From Marinobacter oulmenensis (GTDB taxonomy: Bacteria; Pseudomonadota; Gammaproteobacteria; Pseudomonadales; Oleiphilaceae): 64,000 nt of DNA. Positions 46,914 to 62,013 of the stretch are shown one piece after another. Numbering within the stretch: the stretch's first letter is position 1; each line of letters starts with the position of its first letter. The stretch covers positions 434,001-498,000 of the forward strand of contig NZ_JACHFE010000002.1 of NCBI RefSeq assembly GCF_014201735.1, read 5' to 3'. The position numbers were made by a program, and so were the translations under genes. The notes under the pieces were generated by a model. That model was not told the DNA's origin, searched no databases, and saw only the letters and a program-made list of their open reading frames with translations.

Positions 46914-47938
46914 TCCGGGCCCAGCTTACCCCGATCCAGCAGCGACGCCTGGCGAACTTCCGTAGTAACCGGCGAGGGTTCTGGTCACTGTGGCTGTTTC
47001 TGCTACTGTTCGGGCTGTCACTGGGTGCCGAGTTGATCGCCAATGACCGCCCGCTCGTGGTGTCGTACCAGGGCAACTGGTACTTTCCCGTGGTCCAGAC
47101 GGTTCCGGAGGAAACCTTTGGCGGCTTTCTGCCCACCGAGGCCGACTACCGGGATGAATTCATTGCCGATGAAATCCGGGCCAACGGCTGGATGGTATGG
47201 CCGCCGATTCGCTTCAGCTACGACACCATAAACTACGACCTCAACGTGCCCTCACCAGCCCCGCCCAGTGCGGTTAACTGGCTGGGCACCGATGACCAGG
47301 GCCGGGACGTCATGGCCCGGGTAATCTACGGGTTCCGCATTTCTGTGCTCTTCGGCCTCACCCTCACGCTGGCCAGTTGTGTGGTCGGCATCATCGTGGG
47401 CGCGGTCCAGGGCTATTACGGCGGCAAGGTCGATCTGCTCGGCCAGCGCTTCATCGAGGTCTGGTCCGGCCTGCCCATGCTCTACCTGCTGATCATTCTC
47501 TCTTCCATCGTCCAGCCGAACTTCTGGTGGCTGCTTGGGATTATGCTGCTGTTCAGCTGGATGGGGCTGGTGGATGTGGTCAGGGCGGAGTTCCTGCGCG
47601 CCCGAAACTTCGAGTATGTCAAAGCCGCCAGGGCCCTGGGCCTGGACAACCGTCGGATCATGTTCCGGCATATCCTGCCCAATGCCATGGTAGCCACCCT
47701 CACCTTCCTGCCGTTCATTCTCACCGGCGCCATTACCGGCCTGACCTCGCTGGATTTCCTGGGCTTTGGCCTACCCTCGGGGTCGCCGTCGCTGGGCGAA
47801 CTCATCGCCCAGGGCAAGGCCAATCTGCATGCGCCCTGGCTGGGCATCTCGGCGTTTGTCTCCCTGGCCCTGATGCTGACACTGCTGGTGTTTGTGGGTG
47901 AATCGGTTCGCGATGCCTTTGACCCCAGGAAGAACTGA
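46910..47938 (+). CDS. yejE: Peptide ABC transporter permease YejE
   Basis: This 342-residue permease has a first span ([21 protein letters not shown]), a periplasmic region with [24 protein letters not shown] typical of Yej[27 protein letters not shown] and the EAA loop [26 protein letters not shown]. It partners with YejB to form the channel. The start overlaps yejB by 4 bp and the stop is 1 bp before yejF. Confidence 0.95.
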   Translation: MIRAQLTPIQQRRLANFRSNRRGFWSLWLFLLLFGLSLGAELIANDRPLVVSYQGNWYFPVVQTVPEETFGGFLPTEADYRDEFIADEIRANGWMVWPPIRFSYDTINYDLNVPSPAPPSAVNWLGTDDQGRDVMARVIYGFRISVLFGLTLTLASCVVGIIVGAVQGYYGGKVDLLGQRFIEVWSGLPMLYLLIILSSIVQPNFWWLLGIMLLFSWMGLVDVVRAEFLRARNFEYVKAARALGLDNRRIMFRHILPNAMVATLTFLPFILTGAITGLTSLDFLGFGLPSGSPSLGELIAQGKANLHAPWLGISAFVSLALMLTLLVFVGESVRDAFDPRKN

Positions 47939-47939
47939 T

Positions 47940-49538
47940 ATGACCGATCTGCTGACCGTCCGTGACCTGACCATCGGGTTTGATGACAAACCGGCTGTCG
48001 TCGAGCAGTTGTCCTTCTCCGTCGGGGCCGGCGAAACCGTGGCGCTGGTTGGTGAGAGCGGTTCCGGCAAGTCGGTCTCTGCCCTGTCGGTGCTGAGGCT
48101 GCTGGATGAGCGACACGCCCGCTACCCCTCTGGCAGCATTCATTATCAGGGTGAAAACCTGCTGCAGGCCGGAGAAAAACGCCTGCGCCAGATCCGGGGC
48201 TGGAAGATCAGCATGATCTTCCAGGAACCGATGACATCGCTCAACCCGCTGCATACGGTTGAAAAGCAGATCAGCGAAACCCTGGAGTTACACAAGGGGT
48301 TGCGAGGCCCGAAAGCCCGCCAGCGCTGTATCGAGCTGCTGAATCTGGTGGGCATTCCCGAGCCCGAACGCCGGCTGAAGAGTTATCCCCATCAACTGTC
48401 GGGAGGCCAGAAACAACGGGTCATGATCGCCATGGCCCTGGCCAACGACCCGGAGCTGTTGATTGCCGACGAGCCCACCACGGCTCTTGATGTGACGGTA
48501 CAGAAACAGGTACTGGAACTGCTGCGCTCGCTGCAGAAGAAACTGGGCATGGCCATGCTTCTGATTACCCATGATCTGGGGCTGGTGCGCCGCTATGCAG
48601 ACCGGGTCGTGGTCATGGAGCACGGCAGAAAGGTTGAGGAAGGCGTAACCGGAGATCTGTTCAGCGCGCCGAGCCATCCCTACACCCGCAAGCTCATTGA
48701 TGCCGAGCCTCCCGAGCAGCCCCCCGGTCTGTCGGAGAATAGTGAACCGCTTCTTGAAGTCCGGGACCTGTCCGTCAATTTCGTATTGCGCCGCTCGCTT
48801 TTCGGCCGGCCACGGGAACAGTTCCACGCGGTACGACAGGTCAGTTTCCAGGTACGGCCCGGGGAAACCCTTGGCATCGTCGGAGAAAGCGGCAGTGGTA
48901 AAACGACCATCGGCCATGCCCTGCTGAAACTGGCGCCGGCCACCGGACACATCCGCTTTGCCGGGACCGATCTCGGCCCGATGAGCCAGAAGGACTTCCG
49001 CCCCTGGCGCCGGCGGGTGCAGATCGTGTTCCAGGATCCGTTCGGCAGCCTGAGTCCGCGCATGTCAATTGAGGAAATCGTACGTGAGGGGCTGGAAATC
49101 CATGATCCGGAACATCGGGCGCAGCATCGGGACAGGGTGATTCAGGCGCTGACGGATGTTGGTCTGGACCCACAAGCCCGGCACCGTTACCCTCACGAGT
49201 TCTCCGGCGGCCAGCGCCAACGCATCGCCATTGCCCGTGCTCTGGTGCTGCAACCGGAACTGATCATACTGGACGAGCCCACGTCGGCCCTGGACCGGAC
49301 CGTCCAGAAGCAGGTGATTGAACTGTTACGCAGCCTTCAGCAGCAATATCGGCTAAGCTACGTGTTCATCAGCCATGATCTGGCGGTCGTGCGCGCCCTC
49401 AGCCATCAGTTGCTGGTGTTGCAGGATGGCCAGGTGGTGGAATACGGGGAAGCGTCGGGGATCTTCAACACCCCGGAAAATACCTACACCCGGGAGCTGC
49501 TGCAGGCCGCTCTGTTCTACCAGACTACGACCAATTGA
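47940..49538 (+). CDS. yejF: Peptide ABC transporter ATP-binding protein YejF (fused double ATPase)
   Basis: This 532-residue protein carries two ABC ATPase domains. The first has Walker A GESGSGKS (~39-46), signature LSGGQKQR and Walker [13 protein letters not shown]. The second has GESGSGKT (~317), FSGGQRQR and [12 protein letters not shown]. Together they drive YejABE import. The start at 47940 begins [15 protein letters not shown] and follows the yejE stop by 1 base; the in-frame upstream codon at 47892 lies within yejE. It ends 72 bp before fabI. Confidence 0.96.
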   Translation: MTDLLTVRDLTIGFDDKPAVVEQLSFSVGAGETVALVGESGSGKSVSALSVLRLLDERHARYPSGSIHYQGENLLQAGEKRLRQIRGWKISMIFQEPMTSLNPLHTVEKQISETLELHKGLRGPKARQRCIELLNLVGIPEPERRLKSYPHQLSGGQKQRVMIAMALANDPELLIADEPTTALDVTVQKQVLELLRSLQKKLGMAMLLITHDLGLVRRYADRVVVMEHGRKVEEGVTGDLFSAPSHPYTRKLIDAEPPEQPPGLSENSEPLLEVRDLSVNFVLRRSLFGRPREQFHAVRQVSFQVRPGETLGIVGESGSGKTTIGHALLKLAPATGHIRFAGTDLGPMSQKDFRPWRRRVQIVFQDPFGSLSPRMSIEEIVREGLEIHDPEHRAQHRDRVIQALTDVGLDPQARHRYPHEFSGGQRQRIAIARALVLQPELIILDEPTSALDRTVQKQVIELLRSLQQQYRLSYVFISHDLAVVRALSHQLLVLQDGQVVEYGEASGIFNTPENTYTRELLQAALFYQTTTN

Positions 49539-49610
49539 CCGTTACCCGGACCGCCGCCGGTCGGGGATAATTTATTGAAACCAAAGAAAACACACAGGGA
49601 GCCAGAACCC

Positions 49611-50396
49611 ATGGGTATGCTCAGTGGCAAAAAAGCACTGATTGTCGGTGTCGCCAGCAAACACTCCATTGCCTACGGAATCGCCGAGGCCTTTGCCCGT
49701 GAAGGCGCCGAGTTGGCCTTCACCTACCAGAACGAAAAACTCCAGTCGCGCGTGGAAAAATTCGCGGACCAGTGGGGTAGCCAGCTCACCTTCCCCTGCG
49801 ACGTTGCCAGTGACGAGGAAATCGACAACGTTTTCACGGAACTGAAAAAGCACTGGGACAACATCGACATCATCATCCACGCGGTTGGTTACGCGCCAGC
49901 CAATGAGCTTAACGGTAACTACGTGGACGTCACCACCCGTGAAGGCTTCAAGATCGCCCACGATATCAGCTCCTACAGCTTTGTCGCCCTGGCCAAAGGC
50001 GCCCGGGAGATGATGCACGAAGGCAGCAGCCTGGTGACCCTGAGCTACCTGGGTGCCGAGAAGGTGCTGCAGAACTATAACGTGATGGGACTGGCTAAAG
50101 CCTCTCTGGAAGCCAACGTTCGCTACATGGCTGCCAGCCTGGGCAAAGACGGCATCCGGGTAAACGGCATTTCTGCCGGCCCGATCAAGACCCTGGCCGC
50201 TTCAGGCATTGCCAGCTTCCGTCGCATGCTGGCGGAAAACGCCCGCCGTGCCCCGTTGCGCCGGAACGTAACCACCGACGAGGTGGGTAACGCAGCGGCG
50301 TTCCTGGCCTCTGATCTGGCCTCCGGTATTACCGGCGAGATCATGTACGTGGATGGCGGCTTCAATATCACCGGCATGGGTGAACTCGAAGACTGA
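49611..50396 (+). CDS. fabI: Enoyl-[acyl-carrier-protein] reductase (NADH), FabI
   Basis: FabI catalyses the last reduction of each fatty-acid elongation cycle and is the triclosan target. The 261-residue product begins [25 protein letters not shown] and keeps the catalytic Tyr146, Tyr156 and Lys163 at E. coli numbering ([22 protein letters not shown]). The start at 49611 has AGGGAG upstream and matches the family; the upstream in-frame codons are untranslated leader. Ser-type substitutions of resistant variants are not judged here. Its position after yej is shared with Pseudomonas. Confidence 0.97.
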   Translation: MGMLSGKKALIVGVASKHSIAYGIAEAFAREGAELAFTYQNEKLQSRVEKFADQWGSQLTFPCDVASDEEIDNVFTELKKHWDNIDIIIHAVGYAPANELNGNYVDVTTREGFKIAHDISSYSFVALAKGAREMMHEGSSLVTLSYLGAEKVLQNYNVMGLAKASLEANVRYMAASLGKDGIRVNGISAGPIKTLAASGIASFRRMLAENARRAPLRRNVTTDEVGNAAAFLASDLASGITGEIMYVDGGFNITGMGELED

Positions 50397-50416
50397 AGCA
50401 CGGTACTGCCGAGTGA

Positions 50417-50440
50417 GGGGCCGGTCTGTGTGCCGGCCCT
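50417..50440 (+). terminator. Possible terminator hairpin after fabI
   Basis: A 7-bp GC stem (GGGCCGG with CCGGCCC) with an 8-base loop lies about 20 bases after the fabI stop, followed by a pyrimidine-rich but not T-only tail. It may end fabI transcripts; the convergent PilZ gene ends 20 bp later. Confidence 0.45.
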
Positions 50441-50459
50441 GCTTCCTCTCCCTGTTTCG

Positions 50460-50855
50460 CTAATCCGCAGACAGAGCGTCCGCCACGGCTTCCAGCCAGT
50501 CCAGATAGTCGGTGTCATCCGACTCCAGTACTTTCACTCCCATCAGGTAACCGCCATCCTCTGCTGGCCGGCACCAGATAACCTCTACGATAAGTTGCAT
50601 CTGTGCCAATCCATCCAGGGTAACGACCGTTTCATGCAGTGAACCCGGGGTAACCGCCGTGTCAGCCATAATCCGGAAACCCTGGGCCGAGATATCCCGG
50701 ATACCACAGGTGAACTCTTCATCGCTGGCGACCGTGTCCGGATCTGCCGACGCCAGCCTGATTCTGGCGCTGGCCTTTGCAGTCAGACGGTATTCGGTCC
50801 GATGCTCCTCGTCCGGTTCCTGTCCTGTGCCAAAGGCGTAATCCTGATCTGACAT
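50460..50855 (-). CDS. PilZ-domain c-di-GMP-binding protein
   Basis: This 131-residue protein has the PilZ c-di-GMP motifs: RTEYR (RxxxR, near residue 19) and, about 30 residues later, DISAQG (DxSxxG), then the beta-barrel ending in YLMGVKVLE. Both key arginines are present, so ligand binding is likely. A short acidic N-terminus and C-terminal helix flank the domain. It follows a DUF1631 gene by 9 bp on the minus strand; the ribosome site GAGGAG lies between them. Confidence 0.9.
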   Translation of the reverse strand: MSDQDYAFGTGQEPDEEHRTEYRLTAKASARIRLASADPDTVASDEEFTCGIRDISAQGFRIMADTAVTPGSLHETVVTLDGLAQMQLIVEVIWCRPAEDGGYLMGVKVLESDDTDYLDWLEAVADALSAD

Positions 50856-50864
50856 CTGTGCTCC

Positions 50865-52685
50865 TCAGTTTCGACCAACGCGGATACGGCCAACCACCCG
50901 ACTTAGGGTGTCATCGAACTCGGCAGCACTGCCCAGCAGACGGATACGGCCATCCACGACGCCGGCCACCAGCTCTTCCCGGCGGTATTCCCGTCGATTC
51001 AGGCCAAGCCGGTCCACAAACACAAACTTGGACGAGGCTGCGATCTTCACCGCCAGCTTGAGGCGTTGGGGTTCCTGTCCTTCCTCCGGCGCGACCGCAA
51101 TCCAGCCACCCAGGCCCAGCCCGTCCACTGCCCGGGCGGCGGCAAATTCCAGTTGTTGGCGCTCCTGCTCCCGACGGGCCTGCTCATCCGCCTGCCGCTG
51201 CTGTTCCGCAGCCAGCCGTTGGCGTTCCACCTCGGCCTCACGCAGGGTTTCTTCCTCCCTGCGCCGTTGCTCGGCCTCTGCCTTCTTCCGGCGCAGAGCC
51301 TCAGCGCGTTCCCTCGCTTCCTGGGCAGCCTGTTCCCTCTTGCGGCGCTGTTTCTCACAGACCCCCACGAGGACCGTCACCGTTTCGTCGAGAACTTCTC
51401 CAAACGGTGTTGGTGCCGGCAACGGCCGTAACCGCCCTGACTCGACACCGGCCAGGAAGGCAGACCAGGGTTCGAGCCCCAACCGGGCACCAACCCCATT
51501 GGTCCACAGCACTTCCTGGCTGGCTTCAAGCAACGCGAAAAAATAACGTCGCTGTTCCCCTTCCCCTACACCTTGGACGTACCAGCGATGCTGATAGTCT
51601 GTAGCGGCTTCAGGGTCGATCGGCACCAGCGACAGCCATTCGCTATCCCAGGAGAAACGTCCGCCTTCAGGAAGCGCATTAACCAGGCGGGGCTCATCCC
51701 CGCGTACCCGGGCAACAATCTCGGCCTGCACCTGGTGCAAAGCCGCCTCCGGAGGCTCCTCATCAAACGCGCGCTGCCATACGTGGCAGATCCGGTCTTC
51801 TATCTGTTCCCCGACGTGGTAGAGCCGCCCTTTATCCTGGCCGGACAGCTGGGGATCGCCTGCCCACACCAGCCATTCCAGCAGTTTGTTGGCATGACGG
51901 TACAGCTCGCTGTCCACCCCGTCAGCCCAGACGCTCTGTTTCAGCACCCGGTACCAGTGCTCCAGTATGAACCGGGCCATCGCCGACGGCAGCTGACGCC
52001 CGGAGAGCGCACGGCCAATCAGAGCCCGGGCCACCTGGTCGGCCTTTCTCTGGCGTGAGGCGCCCATTTCCGTTTCCAGCAGTCGTTCACTGAGTTTGCG
52101 AACCTGACCCGTCCGTTTCTCTGCGTCCTTCAGCCATTCCTGGCAGAAGGCCTCCACCGACTCCGCTGATTGCCGGGCGAAGCTCTGGGCCACGGCCTGT
52201 ACCAGAGCATCGAACTGCTGCTGCATGGCTCGTGTGGAACGGCCGCCGGTATCGCTCCATCCTCGCCATTCCTGGAGACTGTCCAGCCATTTCAGCAGTA
52301 TCTGGCTGAATGCGCCGGCCCCGGCCAGGTTCAACCGCCAGGCCAGCCAGAAGCGCAGACGCGCCACCCGGCTGATCAGGGATGGATGCAGACCACTGGT
52401 TTTCAGAAACACATCCATGATGCGGTCAGAGAGATAGGCAGCGTTGACCTGACGGACTGACCATGTCTCATCCTGCTGGTTCAGGATATGGGTTACCCGC
52501 TGGTCCAGCTGCCGATCCCAGCAACCGGAAAGCAGCGGTTGCCAGTCCGGAATGGACTCTTCGGATAGCTTTGTGGCCGGATAGGGAAGCTCGGGGACGC
52601 GAATGCCGGAAATGATCCGGTCGACGGGTTCTGAAACCACCATTTTTGTTGTCTTTTTCTCGGGTTTCCCATCGGCTGGAGTCAT
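50865..52685 (-). CDS. DUF1631 family protein with central coiled coil
   Basis: The ~606-residue protein matches DUF1631-type proteins of gammaproteobacteria, with an N-terminal helical region, a WTNGVGARLGLEPWSAFLAG stretch and a long Glu/Arg/Gln-rich coiled coil near residues 450-530 (EQAAQEARERAEALRRKKAEA). A C-terminal beta domain follows (GGWIAVAPEEGQEPQRLKLAVKIAASSKFVFVDR) that resembles a degenerate PilZ-like barrel. ATG 52685 is preferred: a TATACT -10-like element at 52738-52733 would put the transcript start near 52726, inside the longer frame to 52763. It is followed by the PilZ gene. Confidence 0.75.
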   Translation of the reverse strand: MTPADGKPEKKTTKMVVSEPVDRIISGIRVPELPYPATKLSEESIPDWQPLLSGCWDRQLDQRVTHILNQQDETWSVRQVNAAYLSDRIMDVFLKTSGLHPSLISRVARLRFWLAWRLNLAGAGAFSQILLKWLDSLQEWRGWSDTGGRSTRAMQQQFDALVQAVAQSFARQSAESVEAFCQEWLKDAEKRTGQVRKLSERLLETEMGASRQRKADQVARALIGRALSGRQLPSAMARFILEHWYRVLKQSVWADGVDSELYRHANKLLEWLVWAGDPQLSGQDKGRLYHVGEQIEDRICHVWQRAFDEEPPEAALHQVQAEIVARVRGDEPRLVNALPEGGRFSWDSEWLSLVPIDPEAATDYQHRWYVQGVGEGEQRRYFFALLEASQEVLWTNGVGARLGLEPWSAFLAGVESGRLRPLPAPTPFGEVLDETVTVLVGVCEKQRRKREQAAQEARERAEALRRKKAEAEQRRREEETLREAEVERQRLAAEQQRQADEQARREQERQQLEFAAARAVDGLGLGGWIAVAPEEGQEPQRLKLAVKIAASSKFVFVDRLGLNRREYRREELVAGVVDGRIRLLGSAAEFDDTLSRVVGRIRVGRN

Positions 52686-52867
52686 CCGGTACCCACTGGT
52701 CTGAAGCGTTGAAAAGGGCCTGCAAATAACGCAGTATAACCAACTCGCCGGGGTTTGCCGCAACGGGGCACCGGCGCCATTCGAGAGAGTCTACACGCAC
52801 CCCTCGGTACGGATCATCCTTTCCGTTCCGAAGGCATAGAAACATGATTTCGGGGAAGCACAACGAA

Positions 52868-53941
52868 ATGTCCGGCAACAAACTGGAAAACCTGAACGTC
52901 GCCAGTCAGGAAGCACTGATCACGCCTGAAGCTCTGAAGGAGAAAATGCCGCTGTCCGACAAGGCCGCAGCAACAGTCGCCGACGGCCGGCAGGCCATCT
53001 ACGACGTCATGGACGGCAAGGATCACCGGCTGTTTGTGGTGATTGGCCCCTGCTCCATTCACGACGTTGATGCCGCCATGGATTATGCCCATCGACTGAA
53101 AGCACTGGCGGACGAAGTCAGTGACACCATCCTGCTGGTCATGCGCGTGTACTTCGAAAAACCGAGAACCACGGTTGGCTGGAAGGGGCTGATCAACGAC
53201 CCCTACCTGAACGATACCTTCAATATCGAGGAAGGCCTGCACATCGGCCGTCGCCTGCTGCTGGACATCAACGAACTGGGCCTGCCAACCGCGACAGAAG
53301 CTCTCGACCCGATCTCGCCCCAGTACCTGCAGGACACCATCGCCTGGTCCGCCATCGGCGCCCGGACCACAGAATCCCAGACTCACCGGGAAATGAGCAG
53401 TGGTCTGTCGATGGCCATTGGCTTCAAGAATGGCACCGATGGCAGCCTGGATGTGACTGTCAACGCCATGAAATCCGCCTCGCACCCTCACAGCTTCCTG
53501 GGCATCGATCAGCAGGGCAAAGTTGCGATCATCCGCACCAAAGGCAACGACTACGGCCATGCAGTTCTGCGCGGCGGTGGCGGCAAGCCCAACTACGATT
53601 CCGTCAGCGTGGCACTGTGCGAGCAGGCCCTGGAAAAGGCCAAACTGCGCAAGTCCATCATGATTGACTGCAGCCATGCCAACTCCAACAAGGATCCGGC
53701 CATCCAGCCGCTGGTCATGCAGGATGTGACCCACCAGATCCTCGAAGGCAATACCTCCATTCAGAGCCTGATGGTGGAGAGCCATATTAACTGGGGCAAT
53801 CAGTCCATTCCGGACAACCTGGAAGATCTGCAGTACGGTGTCTCGATCACCGATGCATGCATTGACTGGGAAACCACGGAAAAGGCCGTGCGGGATATGC
53901 GCGAAAAGCTCAAGGACGTACTGCCCAAGCGAGTGAAATAA
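52868..53941 (+). CDS. 3-deoxy-7-phosphoheptulonate synthase (DAHP synthase, class I)
   Basis: This 357-residue enzyme condenses phosphoenolpyruvate and erythrose-4-phosphate, the first step to aromatic amino acids. Motifs include LFVVIGPCSIHD, MRVYFEKPRTTVGWKG, TEALDPISPQY, AIGARTTESQTHREMSSG, RGGGGKPNYD and DCSHANSNK. It is the AroF/AroG/AroH family; the feedback inhibitor cannot be assigned by eye. ATG 52868 gives MSGNKLENLNVASQEALITP, aligning with Pseudomonas homologues; ATG 52844 in frame is an alternative. It is convergent with cobA. Confidence 0.95.
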   Translation: MSGNKLENLNVASQEALITPEALKEKMPLSDKAAATVADGRQAIYDVMDGKDHRLFVVIGPCSIHDVDAAMDYAHRLKALADEVSDTILLVMRVYFEKPRTTVGWKGLINDPYLNDTFNIEEGLHIGRRLLLDINELGLPTATEALDPISPQYLQDTIAWSAIGARTTESQTHREMSSGLSMAIGFKNGTDGSLDVTVNAMKSASHPHSFLGIDQQGKVAIIRTKGNDYGHAVLRGGGGKPNYDSVSVALCEQALEKAKLRKSIMIDCSHANSNKDPAIQPLVMQDVTHQILEGNTSIQSLMVESHINWGNQSIPDNLEDLQYGVSITDACIDWETTEKAVRDMREKLKDVLPKRVK

Positions 53942-53996
53942 CACGGAAAGGGCCCGACCAGTCCCGGTTCGGGTCCCGACTGCCGGCCGTCAGACT

Positions 53997-56164
<2,168 letters not shown>

Positions 56165-56203
56165 TTATACCTGCCATGACGGCGCAAGCCACCCGGCGCG
56201 GCA

Positions 56204-57541
56204 CTAGGTGTAGCGTTTGCGGTCGCTTGCTGCATCCAGGGCTTCCAGCCGCTGGCGCTTTTCGCCCAGTTTGATTTCCAGGCCCCTCGGCGCCGGCTGG
56301 TAATAACGCCGGTCGGCGATGGCTTCGGGCAGGTACACTTCCCCGGCGGCGTAGGCGTCCTGCTCGTCGTGGGCGTACCGGTATTCCTCGCCATGGCCCA
56401 TACTTTTGAGCAGTTTGGTGGGCGCGTTTCGCAGATGCACCGGGACCTCGTGGTCCGGGTCCTGACGAATATCCGCCATGCACTGGTTATAGGCCTTGTA
56501 GACGGCGTTGCTCTTCGGTGCCAGCGCCAGGTAAGTCACCGCCTGGGCCAGGGCCAGTTCGCCCTCCGGGGAGCCCAGTCGCTCCTGGGCATCCCAGGCC
56601 TGCAGGGTTATCTGAAGCGCACGGGGGTCGGCATTGCCAATGTCCTCACTGGCAATACGCACCAGACGCCGGGCCACGTAAAGCGGATCGCAGCCACCAT
56701 CCAGCATCCGGCACAGCCAGTACAACGCCCCGTCGGAACTCGAGCCGCGGATCGATTTGTGCAGTGCGGAAATCTGGTCGTAGAAGACATCGCCGCCCTT
56801 ATCGAAGCGCCGCAGGCTTGTCTGCAATACCTGCTCAAGGGTGCTGGCGTCGACCCTGTCCTGACCGTCGGCATCCGGCTCGGCAAGATCCGCCGCCACC
56901 TCCAGAATATTGAGGGCACGCCGGGCATCGCCGGAAGACGCAGTGGCAATGGTTTCGAGCACATCCTCATCCACCCCAAGGCGGCCGGCAAAGCCCTGTT
57001 CACTGGACAGCGCCCGCCGTAGCAGATCGAGGATATCGGCGGTGTCCAGGTTTTTCAGGACATAGACGCGGGTACGTGACAGCAATGCGCTGTTGAGCTC
57101 AAACGAGGGGTTTTCGGTGGTCGCGCCCACGAAAATGAAGGTGCCGTCTTCAATGTGAGGCAGGAAGGCATCCTGCTGGCTTTTGTTGAAACGGTGCACC
57201 TCATCCACAAACAGCAGGGTGTCGCGGCCCTGGCTGTGCTTGCGGTTGCGGGCCCGTTCCACCACCTCCCGGATTTCCTTGACGCCACTGAGCACGGCGG
57301 AGATGGTTTCAAAAGACAGGTCCCCCACATTGGCAAGCAACCGGGCAAAGGTGGTTTTGCCAACGCCCGGCGGCCCCCAGAGAATCATGGAGTGCAGTTG
57401 CCCCTGCTCCACCGCCCGCCGAAGAGGTTTTCCCGGCCCCACCAGGTGTGCCTGGCCAACGTATTGGTCCAGGGTTTCCGGGCGCATGCGCGCGGCCAGC
57501 GGCTGAAAACCGGCCTCCGACTCAAACAGGCTGTCCTGCAT
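56204..57541 (-). CDS. rarA: Replication-associated recombination protein A
   Basis: RarA (MgsA) is an AAA+ ATPase acting at stalled replication forks, related to clamp loaders. The 445-residue protein has an N-terminal [25 protein letters not shown], Walker A GPPGVGKT (56-63), Walker [21 protein letters not shown], sensor 1 [10 protein letters not shown] and a C-terminal RarA domain ([35 protein letters not shown]). Its start overlaps the lolA stop by one base (TGATG). Confidence 0.97.
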   Translation of the reverse strand: MQDSLFESEAGFQPLAARMRPETLDQYVGQAHLVGPGKPLRRAVEQGQLHSMILWGPPGVGKTTFARLLANVGDLSFETISAVLSGVKEIREVVERARNRKHSQGRDTLLFVDEVHRFNKSQQDAFLPHIEDGTFIFVGATTENPSFELNSALLSRTRVYVLKNLDTADILDLLRRALSSEQGFAGRLGVDEDVLETIATASSGDARRALNILEVAADLAEPDADGQDRVDASTLEQVLQTSLRRFDKGGDVFYDQISALHKSIRGSSSDGALYWLCRMLDGGCDPLYVARRLVRIASEDIGNADPRALQITLQAWDAQERLGSPEGELALAQAVTYLALAPKSNAVYKAYNQCMADIRQDPDHEVPVHLRNAPTKLLKSMGHGEEYRYAHDEQDAYAAGEVYLPEAIADRRYYQPAPRGLEIKLGEKRQRLEALDAASDRKRYT

Positions 57542-58197
57542 CAGAGACCGTCCCGGATGATATCCACGCCCTCCGGGTAATCCAGGCGGAAGGCGTCATC
57601 GGATACGGGTTCATTCAGCCGGACATTGTCAAAGCTGAGAATGCTGAGCTGTGACAGCGAGTCCTCCATCCGCATTTCAGACAACTGCCCTTCCCGAAAG
57701 CTCAGACGCAGCGAGGTGAACAGCGAATCCGGCGCCCTGGGTACCAGGGTGAACTCGCGGTACCCGTCCACCGATGTATCCTTCTCGGTGACCTCGTACA
57801 TTTCGTTCAGGTTGTCCACTTCACCGGTCAGCAGCAGGGCTGGCGTACTCTGTACCCGCTCATCAAGGCTCTGGATGGTGACCTGTTCGAGGTCCGGATC
57901 ATAGACCTCGACCTTGTCGCCATCGCTAACAATATACTGGGGCAGCGGGTTACCGGTTTCCCAGTAGAACCAGCCGGGACGCTTGGCTTTCAGAAGGCCT
58001 GTGGTCTCCTGTACCTGGTGCCCCCTGTCGTTGACCAGAATCTGGATGAAATCGGCCTGATAGGTTTCGTAGTCCTGCAGAATCCCTGTCAGTTCCTGCG
58101 CCGCATTTTCGGATGCTGACTGGGCACTGGCCGGCCCGGCGATGACAGCCATCGACAAGAGCACGGCAAACAGGGTGAAGGCGGCATGCCTGATCAT
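57541..58197 (-). CDS. lolA: Outer-membrane lipoprotein carrier protein LolA
   Basis: LolA shuttles lipoproteins across the periplasm from LolCDE to LolB. The 218-residue precursor has a Sec signal ([17 protein letters not shown]) with no lipobox, then [17 protein letters not shown] and [41 protein letters not shown], characteristic of LolA. The start at 58197 has AGGAG 5-6 bases upstream; the longer frame from 58641 lies inside ftsK and is rejected. It lies 11 bp after ftsK and is coupled to rarA. Confidence 0.96.
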   Translation of the reverse strand: MIRHAAFTLFAVLLSMAVIAGPASAQSASENAAQELTGILQDYETYQADFIQILVNDRGHQVQETTGLLKAKRPGWFYWETGNPLPQYIVSDGDKVEVYDPDLEQVTIQSLDERVQSTPALLLTGEVDNLNEMYEVTEKDTSVDGYREFTLVPRAPDSLFTSLRLSFREGQLSEMRMEDSLSQLSILSFDNVRLNEPVSDDAFRLDYPEGVDIIRDGL

Positions 58198-58207
58198 AAA
58201 ACGTCTC

Positions 58208-60751
<2,544 letters not shown>

Positions 60752-60765
60752 GAATGCAAAAACCG

Positions 60766-61998
60766 TCAGTGAGTTTCGTTGCCGATCGCCTCAAATCCCC
60801 GACCGAGGTCGGTTTTAAGGTCCTCAATGGCCTCAATGCCCACAGAAAGACGGATCAGGCCTTCGGTGATGCCGGCCCTTTCTTTGACTTCCGGGGACAG
60901 ACGACCATGGGTTGTGGTCGCCGGATGGGTAATGGTGGTCTTGACGTCACCAAGGTTGGCGGTGATGGAAATCATCCGGGTTGCATCAATGAAACGCCAG
61001 GCCTGTTCACGACCGCCAACGAGTTCAAATGAGACAACGCCACCAAATCCGTCCTGCTGTTTCTTGGCCAGTTCATGCTGGGGATGGCTCTCCAAACCGG
61101 CGTAAAAAACCCGCGCCACGGTCGGCTGCGCATCCAGCCAGCGGGCCAACTGTAACGCATTGTCGCAGTGAGCACGCATACGGATCGGTAAGGTTTCCAG
61201 GCCTTTCTGGAATACCCAGGCATTGAACGGACTCAAGGTTGGGCCCGCCGAACGGATGAATCCGTAGATTTCATCCAGGTAACGGGATGGACCGACAACA
61301 ACACCTCCGACACAACGGCCCTGGCCATCCAGATATTTGGTCGCCGAGTGCACCACCAGATCCGCCCCGTGCTCAAGCGGGCGTTGCAGAACCGGCGTAC
61401 AGAAGCAGTTATCCACCACAAACAGCGCGTCATTGGCTTTTGCCAGTGCTGACAGCGCCGCCATGTCCGCCACATCACACAGTGGGTTGGACGGTGTCTC
61501 GATAAACAGCATCCGGGTTTCCGGGCGAACGGCCTGCTGCCATTCGTCCATCCGGGTCAGGCTGACAAAGCTGGTTTCCACGCCAAAGCGCGCCATGTAT
61601 TTCTGGAACAGCACATTGGTGGTGCCAAACACGCCCCGGGAGCAGACCACATGATCACCGGCCTGGAGCAGCGACATGCAGGTGCTCAGAATCGCCGCCA
61701 TGCCGGAGGCCGTGGCAACGGCTCGCTCACCCCCCTCCATCGCTGCCATCCGGGACTCGAATGCCTGCACGGTGGGATTGGTGAACCGGGAGTATATATT
61801 GCCCGGCTCATCGCCGCCGAACCGTGCCGCCGCCTGGGCGGCGCTGCCGTAGACAAAACTCGAGGTCGGGAATATGGCGTCACTGTGTTCAAGCTGTCCG
61901 GTGCGGATCTGCCCCGCCCTGACCGCCAGGGTCTCCAGGGACATGCCTTCAAGGTCCGATTCGGGAATCCAGGTTTGCTCGTCACGGCCGAATGTCAT
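60766..61998 (-). CDS. metZ: O-succinylhomoserine sulfhydrylase
   Basis: MetZ forms homocysteine directly from O-succinylhomoserine and sulfide with PLP, bypassing cystathionine; MetH (28299) can then methylate it. The 410-residue Cys/Met-metabolism enzyme has [47 protein letters not shown], the PLP-lysine motif [16 protein letters not shown] and [21 protein letters not shown]. It is 15 bp downstream of purF in the same direction, the purF-metZ order seen in pseudomonads. Confidence 0.95.
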   Translation of the reverse strand: MTFGRDEQTWIPESDLEGMSLETLAVRAGQIRTGQLEHSDAIFPTSSFVYGSAAQAAARFGGDEPGNIYSRFTNPTVQAFESRMAAMEGGERAVATASGMAAILSTCMSLLQAGDHVVCSRGVFGTTNVLFQKYMARFGVETSFVSLTRMDEWQQAVRPETRMLFIETPSNPLCDVADMAALSALAKANDALFVVDNCFCTPVLQRPLEHGADLVVHSATKYLDGQGRCVGGVVVGPSRYLDEIYGFIRSAGPTLSPFNAWVFQKGLETLPIRMRAHCDNALQLARWLDAQPTVARVFYAGLESHPQHELAKKQQDGFGGVVSFELVGGREQAWRFIDATRMISITANLGDVKTTITHPATTTHGRLSPEVKERAGITEGLIRLSVGIEAIEDLKTDLGRGFEAIGNETH

Positions 61999-62013
61999 CA
62001 GGCTCTCCAGCGG

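Noticed and set aside
53942-53996. Terminator between the DAHP synthase gene and cobA
   Set aside because: An imperfect GC hairpin is present (GGGCCCGA with TCGGGTCC) but there is no T tract on either strand, so I do not call it.
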